From: Streptomyces djakartensis
GTDB lineage: Bacteria; Actinomycetota; Actinomycetes; Streptomycetales; Streptomycetaceae
DNA length: 64,000 nt
NCBI RefSeq assembly: GCF_014651075.1
Contig: NZ_BMWE01000011.1
Location: forward strand, 62,001 to 126,000
Direction: 5' to 3'
How positions within the stretch are numbered: the first letter of the stretch is position 1; every line of letters begins with the position of its first letter. The notes under the pieces were generated by a model that did not search any database, had not been told where the DNA came from, and was given only the letters and a program-made list of their open reading frames with translations. Position numbers and translations under genes: made by a program. This document shows positions 7,533 through 16,547 of the stretch, in pieces.

Positions 7533-9824
7533 TCAGCGTCCCAGGCGTCCGCGGACCATGCCGACCAGCGAGTTGAGTTCCTCGATGCGCATGCGGCGGG
7601 CGGCGAAGAAGAAGATCACCAGGAGGACCGCACCACCGGCCAGCACCGCCGCCAGCGAGCCCGCGACGCCCTGGCCGAGCGTGTTGCCGATGCCGTAGCA
7701 CGCCGCTCCACTGAGCAGGGCGGCCGGGACCGACGCGATGCACAGCCGGGCGTAGGTCCGCAGGACACGGGCGCCGTCGAGATCGCCGCCCAGCCGCTTG
7801 CGCAGCCGGCGCCAGGCCACGCCGACACCGATCGCGTAGGCCAGGCCGTAAGAGGCGGCCATGCCGACCACGGCCCAGCGAGTCGGGATGACGTAGTAAC
7901 AGACCGCTGAGGCGCCCGCGTTGACCGCGGCCACGATGACCGTGTTGTAGAAGGGAGTCCGGGTGTCCTCGTAGGCGTAGAAGGCACGCAGGACGACGTA
8001 CTGCACGGAGTACGGGATCAGGCCCAGACCGAACGCCATCAGCATGTAGCCCATGTTGGTCGCCGCGCTGATGCCCGAGGAGCCGAACATCAGCGTGCAC
8101 ATCGGGATGCCGAGCGAGACGAAACCGAACGCGACCGGCACGATGGCGACCGCCGTGGTGCGCAGACCCTGGGAGATGTCGTCGCGGACGGCGCCGCCGT
8201 CGCCCTCGGACGCCGAGCGGGACAGGCGCGGCAGCAGGGCGGCCATGAGGGACACGGTGATGATGGCCTGCGGCAGGCCCCAGATCAGCTGGGCGTTGGC
8301 GTACGCGGAGACACCGGTGCCTGCGACGCGCGAGGCCTTGCCCGCCGCGGTGGACAACCAGATGACGACCATGGCGCCCGCCTGGTTGGCAAGGACGAAC
8401 AGGACCGTCCACTTGGCGAGCGTGACGGCCTTGCCGAGACCCTGGCCCTTCCAGTCGAAGCGAAGCCGCAGCCGGAAGCCGGTCTCCCGCAGGTACGGGA
8501 CCATCGCCAGCGCCTGGACCACGAGGCCGAGCAGCACACCGACGCCGAGGAGGCGCTGGCCCTCCGGCGGGATGGTGGTGACAGCCATCTTGGAGTCGGC
8601 GGCGGTGCCGTAGACGTAGATGAACATGCCCAGCGTCACGATGATGACGATGTTGTTCAGGACCGGGGTCCACATCATCGCGCCGAACTTTCCGCGCGCG
8701 TTGAGGATCTGGCCCATCACCACGTGGACACCCATGAAGAAGATCGTGGGCAGGAAGTACTGGGCGAAGGTGATGGCGACCTGGTTCGCCGCGGGGTCGC
8801 TGGCGATCGAGGGCGACATCACTCGGATCAGGACCGGCGCGCCGAAGACCCCCAGCGCGGTGAGTGTGCCGAGCGCCACCATGACGAGGGTCAGCAGGCG
8901 GTTGGCGTACGCCTCGCCTCCGTCCTCGTCGTCCTTCATGGCGCGAACGAGCTGCGGCACGAAGACGGAGTTGAGGCCGCCGCCGACCGTGAGGATGTAG
9001 ATCATCGTCGGCAGCTGGTAGGCGACCTGGAAGGTGTCACCGAGGAAGCCGACGCCGATGGCCGACACGATGAGCGCGGAACGGATGAAGCCGGTGAGGC
9101 GGGAGACCAGTGTGCCCGCCGCCATCACGGCGCTGGACTTCAGCAGGCCGGCCGCACGGCCCGCCTTCTTCGGCGCGGGCGGTGCGGGCTCCGGGGCGGG
9201 AGCGTCGTCCACCGGGGGCGCCGTCGCGGCCTGGCCGGGCCCCGGGTAGGGCCCCTGCGCCGTCGCGTACTGCCCCTGCGCCATCTGGCCCGGGGCCGGG
9301 GACGGGCCGGGGACGGCCGACGACTCGTATGACGGGTGGCCGCTGCTCTGCTGCTGGTCCCGGAAGAGGTGGGCGAAGGCGTCGGGTTCCTGGCGCGGCT
9401 CACCCGCCTGGGAGACGAGGTCGTCCACGCCCACGAACTGGGTGGTGCGGGCGTCGTCGCCGTACGGCAGGTGGCGGGTGGGGCCCTCCGGCTCCGGCGC
9501 GGGTGTCTGGGCCCACACCCGGGGGTCCGGTGCGTAGGGCGACTGCGGTGGCTGGGCGTAGAGCTGCTGCTGCGGCTGGTAGGTGCCCGGCGGAGGCGGC
9601 GGGTGCGCGGCACGGTCGTAGCGGGCCTCGGCCACCGGGTCCTGCGCAGCGAGGTCCTGAGCCCGGTAGGGGTCCTGGTCGTAGGCGTCCTGGAGGTACA
9701 TGTCCGCGGGCGGCTGCTGCGGTACCTGGCCGTGCTCGGGCGGCGAGCCCTCGGGCCCGTGCGTTTCGGGGTAGCCCGAGTTGTCCACGCCACGGCCGTG
9801 GTCACCGTCGTACGGCGTGTTCAT
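7533..9824 (-). CDS. murJ: Lipid II flippase MurJ (MviN family)
   Basis: A 763-residue polytopic protein of the MOP/MurJ family that moves lipid II across the membrane for peptidoglycan synthesis. The first 210 residues or so are disordered (Pro, Gln, Gly, Tyr-rich). The conserved core then begins with SSAVMAAGTLVSRLTGFIRS and continues through about fourteen membrane helices, including QLPTMIYILTVGGGLNSVFVPQ. The core ends near IEELNSLVGMVRGRLGR. The ATG is preceded by AGGTGGGG. It is flanked by the DUF6049-type protein upstream (43-base gap) and the pseudokinase downstream, as in the actinobacterial envelope cluster. Confidence 0.96.
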   Translation of the reverse strand: MNTPYDGDHGRGVDNSGYPETHGPEGSPPEHGQVPQQPPADMYLQDAYDQDPYRAQDLAAQDPVAEARYDRAAHPPPPPGTYQPQQQLYAQPPQSPYAPDPRVWAQTPAPEPEGPTRHLPYGDDARTTQFVGVDDLVSQAGEPRQEPDAFAHLFRDQQQSSGHPSYESSAVPGPSPAPGQMAQGQYATAQGPYPGPGQAATAPPVDDAPAPEPAPPAPKKAGRAAGLLKSSAVMAAGTLVSRLTGFIRSALIVSAIGVGFLGDTFQVAYQLPTMIYILTVGGGLNSVFVPQLVRAMKDDEDGGEAYANRLLTLVMVALGTLTALGVFGAPVLIRVMSPSIASDPAANQVAITFAQYFLPTIFFMGVHVVMGQILNARGKFGAMMWTPVLNNIVIIVTLGMFIYVYGTAADSKMAVTTIPPEGQRLLGVGVLLGLVVQALAMVPYLRETGFRLRLRFDWKGQGLGKAVTLAKWTVLFVLANQAGAMVVIWLSTAAGKASRVAGTGVSAYANAQLIWGLPQAIITVSLMAALLPRLSRSASEGDGGAVRDDISQGLRTTAVAIVPVAFGFVSLGIPMCTLMFGSSGISAATNMGYMLMAFGLGLIPYSVQYVVLRAFYAYEDTRTPFYNTVIVAAVNAGASAVCYYVIPTRWAVVGMAASYGLAYAIGVGVAWRRLRKRLGGDLDGARVLRTYARLCIASVPAALLSGAACYGIGNTLGQGVAGSLAAVLAGGAVLLVIFFFAARRMRIEELNSLVGMVRGRLGR

Positions 9825-9867
9825 GGTTACCCCACCTCATCGTCCCGGGCCCACCGGCCACGACTTC

Positions 9868-12267
9868 TCAACGGTCCACTCTCTCACCCGTGCCGGGCGG
9901 GCCGGCGCTTTCCGCTGCGGTGTCCGGGGTCGGGTCACTCGGCTGCTCCGGGGCGTCTGCCCGTGTGCCGGCCTCGGATTCCTCCTTGAGAGGGTCGTCG
10001 GTGGCGTCCGGGTTCTGCCCAGTGCCGACCGTGCCGTCGACGGCGGCGTCCGCCGCGTCGGCGCGTTCCTCGGCGGCCTCGCGGGCGGCGGTGGCGTTCT
10101 TGCGCTGGGTGTACATCCGGAAGCCGGCGAGGACCAGGAGCAGCACGCCGCCGCCGATCACCAGCATCACGGTGGCCGTGACCTCGGTGACCTTCACATC
10201 GAAGGTGACGGGGGCGCCGTACTTCTGGCCGTCCTCGGTGTACAGCTGCGCTACCACCTCCGCCCGGCCGTTGGCGTTGGCGGACGTGGTGAACTTCACC
10301 GACTGGCTGTGGCCGCCGTTCACGGTGACCCGCTGCTCCTCGTAGGCGGCGCCACCGATCTTCAGTCGCGTCGGGTTGTTCGAGGTGAGCCGCAGTTTCA
10401 GGTGATCGACGCCCTGGACCAGGTTGTTCTGGACGGTCACGGGGATCGTGGCGCTGCGGCCGGAGAGCTTCGTCTCCGACTTCTCGATCAGCTTGACTCC
10501 GTCGATGAGCCCGTCGAGGTACGACTTGATGTCGTCGCGGTACCCCAGCGCCGCGACTCCCCGGCCGCGCCACGACGTGGACATCTCGCGGTTCATGGCC
10601 CGGCCGAAGGGGGTCACCACCCGTGACTGGCGGGTGAGCACCACCTTGAACTTGTCGAGCTCGTCCTGCGTCCTGGCGATCTGCTCGAAGGCGGCCCGCG
10701 GCAGTTCCTGCTTGCGCAGCGAGGGCGGGTAGGCGGAGACCGGCGGCACCTTCGTGCGTGCCGCCGGGTCGGGCTTGGCCTTGGCGGCTGCAGCGAGGTC
10801 CTGCGACTCGGACCAGGTTCCGTTCTGCAGGGCCGTGACCGCCTCGGCCATGGCCTGAGCCTGGTGCACGGTGGGCATGCGCTGCGGTGCGACGACCACG
10901 CTGCGCTGCTTGCCGGTCTGGAGGCCCAGGGTCAGGCTCTGGGCCAGGAAGCGCTGCACGGCGAGCGTGGACGCCGAGGCCTTCGTCAGGTCGCCCTGGA
11001 ACGCCGTGGACATCCTGGCGTCCGCGACGACCGCGGTGGTCCCGCCGCCGATGGGCCGGGCCGCGGAGGGCGTGTACGACAGGTCGTCCTGGAGGCTGTC
11101 GCTGCGGGCGATCACCTTGTCGGCGCCTGAGGAGGTCGCGACCTTCACGATCGAGGGGTCTACGGCGCCGTCCACGGGCCAGGCGAAGTCCGTGGAGGGT
11201 TTCACGTGCAGGATCGTCGGGATCGTGTTGTCGATGACGTCGGTGGCTTCCTTGAGGTGACTCAGTGTGCCGGTGACGTTCGTGCCGTTGTGGGCGACGG
11301 AGGCGAGGTCCGGGTCGCCGTAGGGCAGAGCGACGACCTCCTTGCCCGTGACGGCCTGCTGGAGCTCGGCGAGCCAGCGGTTGGCGACCGCCTGGTTCCC
11401 GCCTTCCGTACTGGTGCCGTCCGTGCCCTGGACCTCGTAGCTCTTCGTCATCGCGTCGACGGATGCCAGCAGGTCCGGGTCGATCACCCAGGTGATGTCG
11501 AGTTCCTTGCCCAGCGACACCATCCGGTCGAGGCGGCCGCCCGGGGCGATCTCCTTGGCGAGTTCGTCGTCGCGGAAGACCGGCGTCTGCTGTTCGTTCG
11601 ACCCGGTCTCCGCCGCCATGTGGGCGGAGGAGATGAGCGGCCACAGAAACGTGGTCTTCGTCTTGGTGCCCGCCTCTTCCGGCTGCCACGGCAGGAACGT
11701 GCGCTGGACGCCGAGGACCCGGTCCCAGGGCTGCCCGGAGGTCTGTCCGGAGAGCGCGACGGCCAGCTGGTAGACGCCGTCCGAGCCGAGGTCCAGCTCG
11801 TCGGCGGGCACGGAGATGCTGAAGGGCTGCGCGACGCCGGGAGTGAGCTCGGGAAACTTCGCGGCGTACTTCCCGCCGACCGTCTTGCCCGCGGGGCCCT
11901 GGAGGTCGTCGCTGTTCCTGGTGAGGGTGTCGATCTTCGAGCGGGTGTCGAGCGGCGGCCCCACCCGCAGGTCGACGTGGGCGTCGCTGACCGCCTGCCT
12001 GCCGTTGTTCGTCACCGTGCCCGTCACGGTCACCGTGTCCCCCTCGGTGGGGGTGCTGGGGCTGAGCGAGTCGACCGCGACGGACACCGAGCCCGAGCCG
12101 GAGGCAGCCTGCGGGGCCTCCGGTCCGGCCGCGCCCGCAGGCGTCGCGGCAGGTAGCTGGAGAAGTCCGGCCAGCAGGGGCGCACCGGCGAGCAGCGCCC
12201 CGGTGCGCCGCAGCCACCGGCGGGCAGGTGAGGCACTGGTCCCCTGGAAGTCTGCCGCCTCGGCCAC
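9868..12267 (-). CDS. Secreted membrane-anchored protein, DUF6049 type
   Basis: A 799-residue protein with a basic N-terminus and signal-like hydrophobic stretch (TGALLAGAPLLAGLLQLPAA, about 22-41). A large extracytoplasmic region follows, with a CARDB-like beta-domain (SVSVAVDSLSPSTPTEGDTV) early and another beta-rich domain before the C-terminal membrane helix VMLVIGGGVLLLVLAGFRMY (about 705-724). A charged cytoplasmic tail ends the protein. The conserved actinobacterial gene in this place, immediately before murJ, has no established biochemical function; an envelope-assembly role is inferred from position. The GTG start is supported by the N-terminal signal-like layout. It is the first gene of the minus-strand operon down to the anti-sigma factor. 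Confidence 0.85.
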   Translation of the reverse strand: MAEAADFQGTSASPARRWLRRTGALLAGAPLLAGLLQLPAATPAGAAGPEAPQAASGSGSVSVAVDSLSPSTPTEGDTVTVTGTVTNNGRQAVSDAHVDLRVGPPLDTRSKIDTLTRNSDDLQGPAGKTVGGKYAAKFPELTPGVAQPFSISVPADELDLGSDGVYQLAVALSGQTSGQPWDRVLGVQRTFLPWQPEEAGTKTKTTFLWPLISSAHMAAETGSNEQQTPVFRDDELAKEIAPGGRLDRMVSLGKELDITWVIDPDLLASVDAMTKSYEVQGTDGTSTEGGNQAVANRWLAELQQAVTGKEVVALPYGDPDLASVAHNGTNVTGTLSHLKEATDVIDNTIPTILHVKPSTDFAWPVDGAVDPSIVKVATSSGADKVIARSDSLQDDLSYTPSAARPIGGGTTAVVADARMSTAFQGDLTKASASTLAVQRFLAQSLTLGLQTGKQRSVVVAPQRMPTVHQAQAMAEAVTALQNGTWSESQDLAAAAKAKPDPAARTKVPPVSAYPPSLRKQELPRAAFEQIARTQDELDKFKVVLTRQSRVVTPFGRAMNREMSTSWRGRGVAALGYRDDIKSYLDGLIDGVKLIEKSETKLSGRSATIPVTVQNNLVQGVDHLKLRLTSNNPTRLKIGGAAYEEQRVTVNGGHSQSVKFTTSANANGRAEVVAQLYTEDGQKYGAPVTFDVKVTEVTATVMLVIGGGVLLLVLAGFRMYTQRKNATAAREAAEERADAADAAVDGTVGTGQNPDATDDPLKEESEAGTRADAPEQPSDPTPDTAAESAGPPGTGERVDR

Positions 12268-12523
12268 GCGCTCGCCCGTCCCTCGTCGTCGTCAGTGGTC
12301 GTCGGAATGTGCGTCCAGGCATGGTAACGATGCGCGCTGAGGGGAAGTGCCGCGGTCCGTTCCACAAGATCGCAGACCGGCACCGCGATGTCTGCTATGT
12401 GACTCTATGGAAGGGCGGGGTCCTTTACATCTCCAGAGCAGCCCTTGTGGGCTCATGAGCCGATGTGTCCGCATGCGTAATGGGGGAGCTCGGGGCAGGC
12501 CGGGCCACGTACCCTCTTCTGTT

Positions 12524-13969
12524 GTGCCGAACGCCAACGAAGATTCGTCCAGTGCCCTGAGCCAGGTGCAGCATCGCGCGGTGAGTGAGCTGCTGCGGGT
12601 CGCCCCTGTCGCCGACGACCTCGCCCGTCGTTTCCAGGAGGCCGGGTTCTCTCTCGCCCTGGTCGGCGGCTCGGTCCGGGACGCGCTGCTGGGCCGGCTC
12701 GGCAACGACCTGGACTTCACGACCGACGCCCGGCCCCAGGACGTGCTCAAGATCGTGCGCCCGTGGGCCGACGCCGTCTGGGAGGTCGGGATCGCCTTCG
12801 GTACCGTCGGCGCCCACAAGGGTGGCTACCAGATCGAGGTGACCACTTACCGGTCGGAGGCGTACGACCGCACCTCGCGCAAACCCGAGGTGTCGTACGG
12901 CGACTCCATCGAGGAGGATCTGGTCCGCCGTGACTTCACGGTGAACGCGATGGCGGTGGCGCTGCCGGAGAAGGAGTTCATCGACCCGCACGGTGGGCTC
13001 GAGGACCTCGCGTCGCGTGTGCTGCGCACTCCCGGCACCCCGGAGGAGTCCTTCTCGGACGATCCCCTGCGCATGATGCGGGCCGCTCGCTTCGCGGCTC
13101 AGCTCGATTTCGAGGTGGCCCCCGAGGTCGTCACCGCGATGAACGAGATGGCCGGGCGTATAGAGATCGTCTCGGCCGAGCGGGTGAGGGACGAGCTGAA
13201 CAAGCTGATCCTGTCCCCGTACCCACGCAAGGGGCTGGCTCTGCTCGTCGAGACCGGACTCGCCGACCGTGTGCTGCCCGAGCTGCCGGCCCTGCGCCTG
13301 GAACGTGACGAGCACCACCGGCACAAGGACGTCTACGACCACACGCTGATCGTCCTGGAACAGGCGATGGCGCTGGAGGACGACGGCCCCGACCTGACGC
13401 TGCGCCTGGCCGCCTTGCTGCACGACATCGGCAAGCCACGCACCCGCCGCTTCGAGAAGGACGGCCGGGTCTCGTTCCACCACCATGAGGTCGTCGGGGC
13501 CAAGATGACCAAGAAGCGCATGACGGCCCTCAAGTACTCCAACGAGCTGGTGAAGGACGTCTCACGTCTGGTCGAGCTGCACCTTCGCTTCCATGGCTAT
13601 GGCACCGGCGAATGGACGGACTCCGCGGTGCGTCGCTATGTCCGTGACGCCGGCCCGCTCCTCGACCGTCTCCACAAGCTGACCCGCTCGGACTGCACCA
13701 CGCGCAACAAGCGCAAGGCGGCGGCTCTGTCGCGTGCGTATGACGGCCTGGAAGAGCGCATCGCCCGGCTCCAGGAGCAGGAGGAGCTGGACTCGATCCG
13801 CCCGGACCTCGACGGCAACCAGATCATGGAGATTCTCGGCGTCGGACCGGGGCCGGTCGTCGGTCGCGCCTACAAGCACATGCTGGAGCTGCGGCTGGAG
13901 AACGGGCCGATGGGCCCCGATGCCGCGGAGGCGGCGCTCAAGGAGTGGTGGGCCGAGCAGGAGGGCTAG
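12524..13969 (+). CDS. cca: CCA tRNA nucleotidyltransferase / poly(A) polymerase family
   Basis: A 481-residue class II nucleotidyltransferase that adds or repairs the tRNA 3' CCA end. The catalytic motif GGSVRDALLGRLGNDLDFTTDA is at about 41-62 (shown in part: GGSVRDALLG, DLDF), followed by the RRDFTVNAMA motif, the head-neck region FSDDPLRMMRAARFAAQL, and an HD domain (LLHDIGKPRTR, about 300) typical of actinobacterial members. GTG 12524 is chosen because conservation begins there; a longer in-frame version carries unrelated sequence. A TACCCT hexamer ends seven bases before this GTG, so a very short leader or leaderless transcript is possible. Divergent from the DUF6049/murJ operon, as in related genomes. 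Confidence 0.94.
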   Translation: MPNANEDSSSALSQVQHRAVSELLRVAPVADDLARRFQEAGFSLALVGGSVRDALLGRLGNDLDFTTDARPQDVLKIVRPWADAVWEVGIAFGTVGAHKGGYQIEVTTYRSEAYDRTSRKPEVSYGDSIEEDLVRRDFTVNAMAVALPEKEFIDPHGGLEDLASRVLRTPGTPEESFSDDPLRMMRAARFAAQLDFEVAPEVVTAMNEMAGRIEIVSAERVRDELNKLILSPYPRKGLALLVETGLADRVLPELPALRLERDEHHRHKDVYDHTLIVLEQAMALEDDGPDLTLRLAALLHDIGKPRTRRFEKDGRVSFHHHEVVGAKMTKKRMTALKYSNELVKDVSRLVELHLRFHGYGTGEWTDSAVRRYVRDAGPLLDRLHKLTRSDCTTRNKRKAAALSRAYDGLEERIARLQEQEELDSIRPDLDGNQIMEILGVGPGPVVGRAYKHMLELRLENGPMGPDAAEAALKEWWAEQEG

Positions 13970-13986
13970 CGCGCAACCGGTGTCGT

Positions 13987-14000
13987 GTTTCACGTGAAAC
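13987..14000. other. parS: parS centromere site (exact)
   Basis: Exact GTTTCACGTGAAAC 17 bases after the cca stop codon. Paired with a second exact site 44 bases on. Confidence 0.93.
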
Positions 14001-14017
14001 ACGGCCCGGTGCACACC

Positions 14018-14057
14018 GACCGAGGGCGATGTTTCACGTGAAACACCGCCCTCGGTC
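14018..14057. terminator. Hairpin with parS at its core, between cca and MFS
   Basis: An 11-bp perfect stem (14018-14028 with 14047-14057) encloses, after one mismatch, the 16-base palindrome 14030-14045 that contains parS. In RNA this folds into one long hairpin between convergent genes, so it should terminate both; in DNA it is a ParB site. Confidence 0.7.
14031..14044. other. parS: parS centromere site (exact)
   Basis: Exact GTTTCACGTGAAAC at the centre of the inverted repeat 14018-14057. Confidence 0.93.
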
Positions 14058-14067
14058 CGTGTCTGTA

Positions 14068-15330
14068 CTACGGGCGGGTCAGCCGGTTCATAGTCACAGC
14101 TACGGTCGCGTAGATGACGGCCACTGTGATCACCAGTGGTGCGGATCGGCCGTCCGGCGGCAGCATCAGGGCGGCCACGGCGGCCGCGCCGACGAAGAAG
14201 ATGTTGAAGAGCACGTCGTAGACGGAGAAGATCCGGCCGCGGAAGCCGTCCTCGACGGAGGACTGAATGATGGTGTCCGCGGCGATTTTCGCACCCTGGG
14301 TGATCAGCCCCAGTACGAAGGCCGCGACCAGCAGAGGGGCGGTGGCGAACGGCAACCCGAGAGCGGGCTCCAGGAGTGCTGCGGCCCCCGCGCACACGAC
14401 GATCCAGCGGCCCGGTCCGAGCCGCCCCGCCGCCCACGGCGTCACCACCGCAGCCGCGAAGAAGCCGGCGCCGGAGGCGCCCAGTGCCAGCCCCAGCAGG
14501 GCGAGTCCGTCGTCGGTGGTCGAGGTGAGGGCGTAGCGGCACAGCATCAGCAGCATCACCAGGAGTGCGCCGTAGCAGAACCGCATCAGTGCCATCGCCA
14601 CGAGCGCCCAAGCGGCCTCACGGCGGGCCGGTGCGGAAAGGTGACGTACGCCTGCCGCCAAATCACGCGCGGTGCCCGTGAGGATCTCCCTGATCCGCTC
14701 CCGCACAAGGTTCCGGTCAGGGCCGAGGAGTTCCCGCGCCATGGTCAGTGCCGCCAGGGCCGCGCACAGATACAGTCCGGCTCCCACGAGCACCACGGCG
14801 GCGTCGGAGTCCGCCACCACCAGGCGGACGACGAAGGCGAGGCCACCGCCCGCTGTCGCCGCCAGTGTGCCGGCGGTGGGGGAAAGGGAGTTGGCGATGA
14901 CCAGGCGCTCGGCGTCGACCACGCGCGGCAGGGAGGCTGACAGGCCGGCGAGGACGAAGCGGTTGACAGCGGTGACGCACAGGGCGGAGACGTAGAAGAG
15001 CCAGTCCGGCGCCGGGCTGAGTATCAGCACGGCTGTGGCGGAGGCGAGCAGGGCGCGCAACAGGCTTCCGTAGACCAGGACCTGGCGGCGTCGCCAGCGG
15101 TCCAGGAGGACACCGGCGAAGGGGCCCACGAGTGAGTAAGGGAGCAGCAGGACCGCCATCGCGGAGGCGACCGCGGCCGCAGAGGTCTGCTTCTCCGGTG
15201 AGAAGACCACGTACGCGGCCAGCGCGACCTGGTAGACACCATCGGCGCCCTGGGAGAGCAACCGGACGGCGAGCAGGCGCCGGAAGCCCTGGAAGCGCAA
15301 CAGGACGCGCAGGTCACGGACGACGGCCAT
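14068..15330 (-). CDS. MFS transporter
   Basis: A 420-residue protein with about twelve hydrophobic helices and the MFS loop signature between helices 2 and 3 (GPFAGVLLDRWRRRQVLV). The family resembles enterobactin/macrolide-type exporters (DHA3-like), but the substrate cannot be told from sequence. ATG 15330 (MAVVRDLRVLLRFQGFRRL) is preferred over a longer GTG at 15369, since the latter adds a proline-rich lead and overlaps the terminator of the upstream ino1 gene. A 15-bp hairpin separates it from ino1, so it is probably transcribed alone. It ends at the parS-containing hairpin. Confidence 0.85.
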   Translation of the reverse strand: MAVVRDLRVLLRFQGFRRLLAVRLLSQGADGVYQVALAAYVVFSPEKQTSAAAVASAMAVLLLPYSLVGPFAGVLLDRWRRRQVLVYGSLLRALLASATAVLILSPAPDWLFYVSALCVTAVNRFVLAGLSASLPRVVDAERLVIANSLSPTAGTLAATAGGGLAFVVRLVVADSDAAVVLVGAGLYLCAALAALTMARELLGPDRNLVRERIREILTGTARDLAAGVRHLSAPARREAAWALVAMALMRFCYGALLVMLLMLCRYALTSTTDDGLALLGLALGASGAGFFAAAVVTPWAAGRLGPGRWIVVCAGAAALLEPALGLPFATAPLLVAAFVLGLITQGAKIAADTIIQSSVEDGFRGRIFSVYDVLFNIFFVGAAAVAALMLPPDGRSAPLVITVAVIYATVAVTMNRLTRP

Positions 15331-15352
15331 GGGGCACAGCCTCACATATGGG

Positions 15353-15386
15353 GAGGGTCTCCGGGTCATGCGACCCGGAGACCCTC
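15353..15386 (-). terminator. Terminator after ino1
   Basis: Perfect 15-bp stem (15353-15367 with 15372-15386) around an ATGC loop, between ino1 and the MFS gene on the same strand. Confidence 0.85.
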
Positions 15387-15419
15387 ACAGCCCTGGCAGG
15401 AGCGGCTTGTGGCAGCGCG

Positions 15420-16502
15420 TCAGCGCTCGACCTCGCCCTTGATGAACTTCTCGACGTTCTCGCGGGCCTCGTCGTCGAAGTACTGCACGGGCGGGGACTT
15501 CATGAAGTAGCTCGACGCGGAGAGCACGGGGCCGCCGATGCCGCGGTCCTTGGCGATCTTCGCGGCCCGCAGCGCGTCGATGATGACACCGGCGGAGTTC
15601 GGGGAGTCCCAGACCTCCAGCTTGTATTCCAGGTTCAGCGGGACGTCACCGAAGGCACGGCCCTCGAGGCGGACGTAGGCCCACTTGCGGTCGTCCAGCC
15701 AGGCAACGTAGTCGGACGGGCCGATGTGGACGTTGCCCTCGCCGAGCTCGCGGTCGCGGATCTGGGAGGTGACGGCCTGCGTCTTGGAGATCTTCTTCGA
15801 CTCGAGGCGGTCGCGCTCGAGCATGTTCTTGAAGTCCATGTTGCCGCCGACGTTCAGCTGCATCGTGCGGTCCAGGATGACGCCCCGGTCCTCGAACAGC
15901 TTCGCCATGACGCGGTGCGTGATGGTGGCACCGACCTGCGACTTGATGTCGTCGCCGACGATCGGGACGCCCGCCTCGGTGAACTTGTCGGCCCACTCCT
16001 TGGTGCCCGCGATGAAGACCGGGAGGGCGTTGACGAAGGCGACCTTGGCGTCGATGGCGCACTGGGCGTAGAACTTCGCCGCGTCCTCGGAGCCGACAGG
16101 CAGGTAGCAGACGAGGACGTCGACCTGCTGGTCCTTGAGGACCTGGACGACGTCGACCGGTTCCTCGGCGGACTCCTCGATGGTCTCGCGGTAGTACCGG
16201 CCGAGGCCGTCGAGGGTGTGGCCGCGCTGGACCGTCACACCGGAACGGGGCACGTCGCAGATCTTGATGGTGTTGTTCTCGGAGGCGCCGATGGCGTCCG
16301 CGAGGTCGAGGCCGACCTTCTTGGCGTCCACGTCGAAGGCGGCGACGAACTCGACGTCGCGGACGTGGTAGTCGCCGAACTGGACGTGCATCAGGCCCGG
16401 CACCTTGGCCGCCGGGTCGGCGTCCTTGTAGTACTCGACTCCCTGCACCAGCGATGCGGCGCAGTTGCCCACACCGACGATGGCTACGCGAACCGAACCC
16501 AT
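15420..16502 (-). CDS. ino1: myo-Inositol-1-phosphate synthase
   Basis: A 360-residue NAD-dependent enzyme that converts glucose 6-phosphate to inositol phosphate, the precursor of mycothiol and phosphatidylinositol. It shows the N-terminal Rossmann motif VAIVGVGNCAASLVQG (residues 5-20) and the family segments VPIVGDDIKSQVGATITHR and LDRTMQLNVGGNMDF. The length matches actinobacterial short-form enzymes. The ATG is preceded by GGGAGCAACC. It lies 45 bases downstream of a PadR-family regulator in the same direction, so the two are probably co-transcribed, and a perfect palindrome upstream of padR is the likely control point. Confidence 0.97.
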   Translation of the reverse strand: MGSVRVAIVGVGNCAASLVQGVEYYKDADPAAKVPGLMHVQFGDYHVRDVEFVAAFDVDAKKVGLDLADAIGASENNTIKICDVPRSGVTVQRGHTLDGLGRYYRETIEESAEEPVDVVQVLKDQQVDVLVCYLPVGSEDAAKFYAQCAIDAKVAFVNALPVFIAGTKEWADKFTEAGVPIVGDDIKSQVGATITHRVMAKLFEDRGVILDRTMQLNVGGNMDFKNMLERDRLESKKISKTQAVTSQIRDRELGEGNVHIGPSDYVAWLDDRKWAYVRLEGRAFGDVPLNLEYKLEVWDSPNSAGVIIDALRAAKIAKDRGIGGPVLSASSYFMKSPPVQYFDDEARENVEKFIKGEVER

Positions 16503-16547
16503 TCCGGTTGCTCCCTGTGTGTACGAGTGAGGCCCGTCAGCGGGCTC

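Noticed and set aside
11199..11212. parS-like GTTTCACGTGCAGG in the DUF6049 gene
   Set aside because: Three mismatches, all in the right half-site, so the palindrome is broken.
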